Assembly (NCBI GenBank): GCA_020633495.1
Contig: JACKDR010000018.1
Coordinates: 1-64,000 of the forward strand
Direction: 5' to 3'
Length of the DNA: 64,000 nucleotides
Origin: Kofleriaceae bacterium
Lineage (GTDB): Bacteria; Myxococcota_A; Polyangia; Haliangiales; Haliangiaceae
Shown here: in pieces, positions 56,818 to 64,000 of the stretch
Position numbering within the stretch: the first letter of the stretch is position 1
Layout: every line of letters starts with the position of its first letter
Notes under the pieces: model-generated
The model's input: only the letters and a program-made list of their open reading frames with translations
Told to the model about the DNA's origin: nothing
The model's database searches: none
Made by a program: the position numbers and the translations under genes

Positions 56818-57777
56818 TCACGGCGCCCGGCGCGGCTCGAGCGAGGTCATGACGAAGCTGTCGGCGGTGGCCTCGATGCGCTGGACGCCGAGCAGGACCA
56901 GCTGCGCGGCGGCGAGGTCGGCGGCGGTCGGGTAGCCCCAGACCTGGACGTAGGCCTGGGCGGTGGCCGGCAGGCCGAAGACGAAGAAGCCGCCGCTGGC
57001 GTCGGTGGCGGCGAGCTGGTTGCCGCGCACCGGCTGGCCGGTGACGCCGTCGAGGTAGTAGGTCGCGATCGCGCCGTAGTGCTCGACGGCGGTCGGCGAG
57101 CCGCTGACGGTCGCGATCGCGCCGCCGACCGACGCGCCGGCGCAGTCGTGGAGCTCGCCGAAGATCTGGACCTCGGTGGCCTGGTGGGTGCGGCCGACGA
57201 AGGCCTCGAGCGCGTTGGCCAGGGGCGTGCTGACCATGCGCAGCGCGAGCGTCTGGCTCGGCGTGCTCGGCGCCAGCGCGATGCCAAAGCGCAGCGTGTC
57301 CTGGTAGCCGGTGGCCGCGACGCGCACGCCGTAGCGAGCGTGGCCGGCCGGCGCGACCACGCTGTAGACGCCGTCGACCCCGGTCGCCGCCGAGGTCGCG
57401 GCGATCGCGTCGAGGTCCGAGCCGCCGAAGATCGCGACGGTGGCGTCGCGGACCTCGCGGGACGCGTCCTGCAGATCCGACACGACGCCGCCCACCGTCA
57501 CCGCGACCGTGGTCGGCGTGTCGCCGCTGGCGGTGCCCAGGCAGGTCCAGTCGGCGTCGCCGGTCCGGGTGGCGCCGTCGTAGGCACCGGTGACCACGGT
57601 CGGCGCCACGAACGCGGGGTTGTCGCCGACCACGGCGTCGGCCGGTGGCCCGTCGGGGATCGACGCGTCGGCGGGGCCGTCGTCGTCACCGCCGCCGCCG
57701 CCGCCGCCGCAGGCGCCGAGGCCGGCGGCCAGTCCGATTCCGAGCACGATCGAACACACTCGACTCGTCACGCGCAT
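56818..57777 (-). CDS. Lipoprotein with carboxypeptidase-regulatory-like domains
   Basis: This 319-residue lipoprotein has a lipobox LGAC followed by a Gly/Asp linker. Two beta-sandwich regions look like carboxypeptidase-regulatory (CarboxypepD_reg) repeats: TVAVTVGGVVSDLQDAS with GVDGVYSVVAPAGHARY, and SVGGAIATVSGSP with DASGGFFVFGLPA. Such domains display or bind at the surface. No catalytic residues are seen. The ATG at 57777 is preceded by CAGGAG. It is followed on the same strand by a gene-free short gap, and the helicase gene ends 45 bases upstream of the start. Confidence 0.75.
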   Translation of the reverse strand: MRVTSRVCSIVLGIGLAAGLGACGGGGGGGDDDGPADASIPDGPPADAVVGDNPAFVAPTVVTGAYDGATRTGDADWTCLGTASGDTPTTVAVTVGGVVSDLQDASREVRDATVAIFGGSDLDAIAATSAATGVDGVYSVVAPAGHARYGVRVAATGYQDTLRFGIALAPSTPSQTLALRMVSTPLANALEAFVGRTHQATEVQIFGELHDCAGASVGGAIATVSGSPTAVEHYGAIATYYLDGVTGQPVRGNQLAATDASGGFFVFGLPATAQAYVQVWGYPTAADLAAAQLVLLGVQRIEATADSFVMTSLEPRRAP

Positions 57778-57821
57778 GAACACTCCTGTGCTCCGCAGCG
57801 TACTCGAACCGTCGGGCGCCG

Positions 57822-59984
<2,163 letters not shown>

Positions 59985-60016
59985 GGGCGGCCACCGTACC
60001 ACGCGCCTCGCCGCGC

Positions 60017-61738
60017 TCAGCCCGCGCGGGCGGCCATCCGCGGCCGCCGTTGGCGCCACGGCGCGAGCGCCAGCAGCACCAGCAGCGCCAGCGGCGCCGC
60101 GCCGCCTGGCCCCGCGGCGCCGCAGCCGCAGCCGCCGTCGTCGGTCGACGCGGCGTCGCCGCCGCCGCCGGCGTCGGGCCCGGCGTCGGGCGCCGGCCCG
60201 GCCAGGGTGTAGACGTCGCCGCAGGCGTCGTTGCCGGCGGCGTCGGTGGCGCACACCTGGTAGGCGAGGTCGGGATCGTCGGGCAGCGTGCCGGCCCACT
60301 CGTACTCGCCGCGCCAGGTCAGCGCCACCCGCTCGGCGCTGCCGCCGGCGTGGGTGACCGCGAGCGCGACCTCGCGCCAGTCGTGGGCGGCGCTGGGGCT
60401 CTTGTGATCGTGGACGCGCGCGATCACCTCGAGCGCGCCGGGCGCGGCCGGCCGCACCACGGCGATCACCGGCGGCGCGGTGTCGATCGCGATCGCCGCG
60501 TTCGCCAGCAGGACGTGGTCGGGCGACGCCACCTCGCCCTGGCCCTCGACGACGTCGAGGCGGCCGTCGCCGTCGAGATCGGCGACCGCGAAGCCGAGGG
60601 TGCCGGGCGACGCCAGCGTCATGACCGTGGCGTCGGTCGTGAAGTGGCCGGTGCCGTCGTTGACCCACAGCCGGTCGGCGTCCGACAGCGAGCCGATCAG
60701 CACGTCGGCGTCGCCGTCGGCGTCGGCGTCGAGGAAGACCGCGACGTTGTCGTCGCTCTGGGCCCGGTTCTCGGCGCCGGGCAGGCGCGCCGCGGTGTCG
60801 TCGGCGAAGTGGCCGGTGCCGTCGTTGATCAGGATGGTCTCGCGCAGCTGCGGGCCGTCGTTGATCGTCACCAGGTCGAGGTCGCCGTCGCCGTCGACGT
60901 CCATCGCCTCGTACTCGTAGTTGTTGGCGTGCTGGGGCAGCCGCGCCGCCGAGTCGTCGGTGAACGTGCCGGTGCCGTCGTTGACGTAGAGCCGGCCGCC
61001 GTCGCACAGCTTGCAGCTGACCAGGACGTCGAGGTCGGCGTCGTCGTCGACGTCGACCAGCTCGAGGTCCCACGACATGCCGACCAGGTCGACGGGCAGC
61101 CGCGCCGCGGTGGCGTCGGTGAAGGTGCCGTCGCCGTCGTTGAGCCACAGCCGGGTCTGGCCGCCGTCGACCTGCTGGGGCGGGCCGCCCCAGTCGGCCA
61201 GGACCAGGTCGAGGTCGCCGTCGCCGTCGACGTCGCCGGCCTCGGCGTCGCCCAGCGACAGCGCGCCGGCCGGCAGCTGGCTCGACACGTCGACCCAGCC
61301 GGCGGCGCCGTCGTTGCGGAACAGCGCGCTGGCGGTGCCGTGGGCGCCGCCGATGAACAGGTCGACGTCGCCGTCGCCGTCGAGGTCGCGGGCCTCGATC
61401 ACGCGCGACAGCCGGACCGCGGCGGCGCCGAGGACGTCGTCGGTGATCTCGGTGAACGCCAGGCCCGGGCCGGCGAAGTCGCCGGTGTTGTGGAACAGCC
61501 GCTGCGGCTCGGGGGTCCCGGCGGTGGCGTAGTTGCCGCCGTTGGCGAACAGGAGGTCGACGTGGCCGTCGCCGTCGAGATCGGCGAGCTCGACCTTGCT
61601 GGTCCACTGCGCGGTGGTGCCGATCGTCCGCGCGGTGGCGTCGTCCCAGGCCTGGGCGTGCGCGGCGCCGGTGAGGCCGGCGACGACGACCACGGCGCCG
61701 AGGGTGGACAGCGACGACGACGCGCGAGGCCGGGACAT
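60017..61738 (-). CDS. VCBS/FG-GAP repeat surface protein with a MYXO-CTERM-like tail
   Basis: This 573-residue exported protein has a signal peptide (about 1-29, ending AHAQA). Six to seven FG-GAP/VCBS repeats follow, with calcium-binding signatures such as DLDGDGHVDLLF, DLDGDGDVDLFIGG, DVDGDGDLDLVLAD and DVDDDADLDVLVS. Between repeats the phrase LWLNDGDGTFTDATAARLP recurs. After an Ig-like region (IAVVRPAAPGALEVIARV) comes an Asp/Gly linker with GGCGCGAAG. A hydrophobic segment (PLALLVLLALAP) and RQRRPR end the protein, the layout of a MYXO-CTERM sorting tail. Surface adhesion is likely. Confidence 0.88.
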   Translation of the reverse strand: MSRPRASSSLSTLGAVVVVAGLTGAAHAQAWDDATARTIGTTAQWTSKVELADLDGDGHVDLLFANGGNYATAGTPEPQRLFHNTGDFAGPGLAFTEITDDVLGAAAVRLSRVIEARDLDGDGDVDLFIGGAHGTASALFRNDGAAGWVDVSSQLPAGALSLGDAEAGDVDGDGDLDLVLADWGGPPQQVDGGQTRLWLNDGDGTFTDATAARLPVDLVGMSWDLELVDVDDDADLDVLVSCKLCDGGRLYVNDGTGTFTDDSAARLPQHANNYEYEAMDVDGDGDLDLVTINDGPQLRETILINDGTGHFADDTAARLPGAENRAQSDDNVAVFLDADADGDADVLIGSLSDADRLWVNDGTGHFTTDATVMTLASPGTLGFAVADLDGDGRLDVVEGQGEVASPDHVLLANAAIAIDTAPPVIAVVRPAAPGALEVIARVHDHKSPSAAHDWREVALAVTHAGGSAERVALTWRGEYEWAGTLPDDPDLAYQVCATDAAGNDACGDVYTLAGPAPDAGPDAGGGGDAASTDDGGCGCGAAGPGGAAPLALLVLLALAPWRQRRPRMAARAG

Positions 61739-61880
61739 GGCGGCGAGCACACCGCGCCGGCCCGAAACGCGCAACCCGCCGGCGCTGGCAGGCGCCGACG
61801 GGGGTGCGGTGCGGCGGCGGCGGTGACGTGACCGACCGCGCGGCGCGCCGCCCGCGCCACCCGGTCCGCGCCGCCCGCGC

Positions 61881-64000
61881 CTACCGGGTCGCCTTCGCCT
61901 GCTGCGCCAGCATCTGGTCGACCTGGTAGACCACGCTCCACCATCGCTGGTGCCACTTGCGATCGTGGATCTCCTTCAGCTGCGCGGTGGCCTCGGCGTC
62001 GCGGCCCAGCGCGAACAGGGTCTGGGCCCGGCGCATCCGCCATGTCGGGTTGGTCTGGTCGATGACCACCGCCTGCTGCCAGTAGCCGACGGCATCGTCG
62101 AGCCGGCCCTCGCGCTCCATGACCTCGGCGACCAGGGCCCAGCCGTCGCCCTCCATCGGGTGGCGCTCGATCGCGGTCGACAGCTGCCGCCACGCCTCGT
62201 CGCGCCGCCCCGCCGCCAGCAGCAGCTCGCCGATCTGTCGGTCGATCGCGGCGTTGTCGGGGTCGACGTCGCGCCAGCGATCGGCGACCGCGACCGCGGC
62301 GTCGACCGCGGCGTCGCGCGCCGCGCCGGTGGTCAGCGTCGCGACCCGGCCGCGCAGGGTCAGCAGCCGGGTCATGTCCTCGCGCAGCCGCGACAGCGGC
62401 ACCGGGCCGTCGCCGTCGCCGGCCAGCGCCTCCTCGAGCTCGTCGGCGGCGTCGGTGACCCGACCCTGGCGCTCGGCCACCACCGACGCCAGGCGCAGCA
62501 GCGCCGGGGTCCGCGCCGTGGCCAGCGCGGCGTCGACCAGCGGCGCCGCGCGATCGATCTGGCCGTAGGCCAGCGACTGCTGGATGATCGACGCCATCGC
62601 GTCGGGGTCGCCGGCGGCGAGGTCGGCGGCGCGGCCGAGCGCGCGGTCGATGTCGTCCTCGCCGAGCTGGCTGGCCGACGCCAGCAGCGCGGTCACCTGC
62701 TCGAGGTCGTCGCTGGCGAGCGCCTGGTTGCGGTACGCCGACCACGCCAGCTGCCAGCCGACCTGCCCCCGCGTGCTCGACTGCATCGCGCTCTTGGCGG
62801 TCCAGTCGATCGTCGCCGGCATCGCGGCCGGGTCCCAGCCCGCCATCAGGTCGGCGAAGCGGTCGGCGGCGGCGCGGTAGTCGCCGCGCTGGTAGACCGC
62901 CCGGGCCGCCTCGTAGCGGGCGACGTTGCGCCACGCGCCCTCGGCGACCGCGTCCCACGCCTCGGCGGCGCGCGGCGACTGCCAGCTCCACTGCTGCGCG
63001 ATCCGCGCCGCGGCGATGACCCGCAGCGTCGAGGCGCCGTGGCCGGCGCGCAGCGACGCCAGCGCGCCGGTGAGCTTGTCGGCCTCGACGAACGCCAGGG
63101 TCTCGCGGTGGCGCGCCAGCGCGCCGACCAGGCCGTCGCCGGCGATGGGCGCGAACACGCCGGTGCGCGGCTTCTTCTGGTAGGCCCGGCTCGCCGCCAG
63201 GTACTTGCCGACGGCGCGGCCGCGCTCGCCGGCCGCGGCCAGCAGCTCGACCAGCCGCTTGTCCTCGACCCACTGCCGGCCGCCCGACGCCAGCACCAGG
63301 TCGCCGAGCTCGGCGCCGCCGTGGGCGACCAGCGCCTGGTAGCCGGCGATCGCGCCGCCCGGATCGTGGGTCGCGGCCTGCGCCGCCATCAGCTGCCGGG
63401 TCAGGTGGCGCCACTCGGCGCCGCCCTCGCCGGTCTCGGCCAGGCGGTTCTTCCAGTACGCCGGCGGCCGCAGCGGCAGCGCGACCTCGACGGCGTCGCC
63501 GCCGGTGGCGCCGGCCAGCGACGCCGGCGCGTCGGCGACCGCGGAGGCGACGTGGGTGACCGCGACCGCCTCGCCCAGCACGGCGGCGCCGACCGGCTCG
63601 CCACGATCCCAGCGGATCGTGACCAGCGCCTGGCCGGCGGCGCTGCGCACCGCGACCAGGTGGTAGTCGGCGTCGAGCTCGAGCTCGAGGGTCGGGGCGT
63701 CGGGCGCCGCCGCCGGCGCCAGCGCGATCGTGTGGTCGTCCTTGCGGGTCACGACGTACCACCGCGCCAGCTGATCGGGATCCATGGGCACCAGCGGCAG
63801 CGTCGTCACCACCAGCGCCGGGGTGGCGTCGCCGAGGTCGCGGACCAGATCGAGGCCCAGCTCGGGGTAGCGGCGGCGCAGGCGGGTGCCGTCGAAGGTC
63901 GCGAGCTCCTCGAGCCCGCTGTCGTGGACGACGCGCCAGGCCATGCGCCCGCTGGCGTCGACGGTGATGTCGGGGCTGTCGCCCCAGCGGTAGACGCCGG
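61881..64000 (-). CDS. TPR-rich protein, 5' end beyond the window
   Basis: The open frame runs from the stop at 61881 to the right edge, so the start is missing. The last 706 residues are visible. The first 200 are beta-rich (HTIALAPAAAPDAPTLELEL). The rest is helical repeats of TPR type, for example YEAARAVYQRGDYRAAADRF, IGELLLAAGRRDEAWRQL and DGWALVAEVMEREGRLDDAV. Repeats are best near the C terminus (WRMRRAQTLFALGRDAEATA). No membrane segment is seen in this part. A role in large-complex assembly or envelope regulation is possible but unproven. Confidence 0.75.
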   Translation of the reverse strand, partial: GVYRWGDSPDITVDASGRMAWRVVHDSGLEELATFDGTRLRRRYPELGLDLVRDLGDATPALVVTTLPLVPMDPDQLARWYVVTRKDDHTIALAPAAAPDAPTLELELDADYHLVAVRSAAGQALVTIRWDRGEPVGAAVLGEAVAVTHVASAVADAPASLAGATGGDAVEVALPLRPPAYWKNRLAETGEGGAEWRHLTRQLMAAQAATHDPGGAIAGYQALVAHGGAELGDLVLASGGRQWVEDKRLVELLAAAGERGRAVGKYLAASRAYQKKPRTGVFAPIAGDGLVGALARHRETLAFVEADKLTGALASLRAGHGASTLRVIAAARIAQQWSWQSPRAAEAWDAVAEGAWRNVARYEAARAVYQRGDYRAAADRFADLMAGWDPAAMPATIDWTAKSAMQSSTRGQVGWQLAWSAYRNQALASDDLEQVTALLASASQLGEDDIDRALGRAADLAAGDPDAMASIIQQSLAYGQIDRAAPLVDAALATARTPALLRLASVVAERQGRVTDAADELEEALAGDGDGPVPLSRLREDMTRLLTLRGRVATLTTGAARDAAVDAAVAVADRWRDVDPDNAAIDRQIGELLLAAGRRDEAWRQLSTAIERHPMEGDGWALVAEVMEREGRLDDAVGYWQQAVVIDQTNPTWRMRRAQTLFALGRDAEATAQLKEIHDRKWHQRWWSVVYQVDQMLAQQAKATR

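Noticed and set aside
59985..61607. Upstream extension of the helicase frame giving a 1261-residue protein
   Set aside because: The extra part is Arg/Gly-rich nonsense lying inside the VCBS gene on the same strand in another frame. The helicase starts at GTG 59984.

Overview
The window is about 70% GC with dense coding on both strands. It reads as a chromosome segment of a Myxococcota (Kofleriaceae/Haliangium-like) bacterium. The grounds are several Ser/Thr protein kinases, type IV pilus motor genes, many lipoproteins with Asp/Gly-rich linkers after the lipobox, a VCBS-repeat protein with a GCGC-hydrophobic-Arg (MYXO-CTERM-like) tail, and an isc operon headed by a MerR-type regulator. The taxonomic call is inference from gene content and composition.

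Layout. 1-2.6 kb: a truncated low-complexity protein, a TPR-like exported protein and a PPC-type lipoprotein. 2.8-8.9 kb: pilB-pilT-pilC, a PilS-like sensor kinase and a stand-alone ClpX-type zinc-binding domain. 9-13 kb: miaB and small minus-strand genes (lipase-like hydrolase, TerB-like protein, frataxin). 13-22 kb: a Ser/Thr kinase with a PAS-like tail, a TetR regulator, a beta-barrel protein, PgeF, an SDR, a frame-broken alcohol dehydrogenase relative and a probable pseudokinase. 22-25 kb: Mrp, RibA, Def and FolB. 25-32.4 kb: one long minus-strand iron-sulfur operon (MerR-type regulator, iscS, iscU, iscA, hscB, hscA, fdx), followed by a thioesterase and an SspB-like ClpX adaptor. 32.5-38 kb: RNase Y, a PEGA-type kinase, a rhodanese-MoeB/ThiF protein and a second A-type Fe-S carrier. 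38-45.7 kb: an FAD-linked oxidase, a frame-broken methyltransferase, a rhomboid-like protein and two divergent citrate synthases, one with an HTH domain. 45.9-52 kb: an accessory island. 52-64 kb: a GH114 lipoprotein, other lipoproteins, glpD, a Ski2-like helicase, the VCBS protein and a truncated TPR protein.

The most interesting region is 45.9-52.0 kb. It holds two complete gene pairs, each an M91-like (NleD-like) zinc metallopeptidase followed at once by a small CGHA-type lipoprotein. A third lipoprotein of the same family sits behind only the promoter and first codons of what appears to be a deleted peptidase gene. All three units share a promoter of the same geometry (TsGACA, 18 bp, TAnnGT, 6 bp, GTG) that would give leaderless mRNA. 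This looks like an undescribed effector/immunity or regulated-protease family that duplicates and decays. A DUF222-HNH endonuclease lies between the units.

Second in interest is the iron-sulfur system. The operon starts with a Cys/His-tailed MerR-type regulator where IscR is usual, and a perfect 25-bp dyad overlaps its promoter. Frataxin, Mrp, a second A-type carrier and the rhodanese-MoeB protein lie elsewhere in the window.

Four genes (19.0, 39.5, 43.3 and 44.4 kb) carry single-base frame changes, several of which cancel out. These may be assembly indels or real decay, and should be checked before functions are assigned. I see no rRNA, tRNA, CRISPR array or intact insertion sequence.
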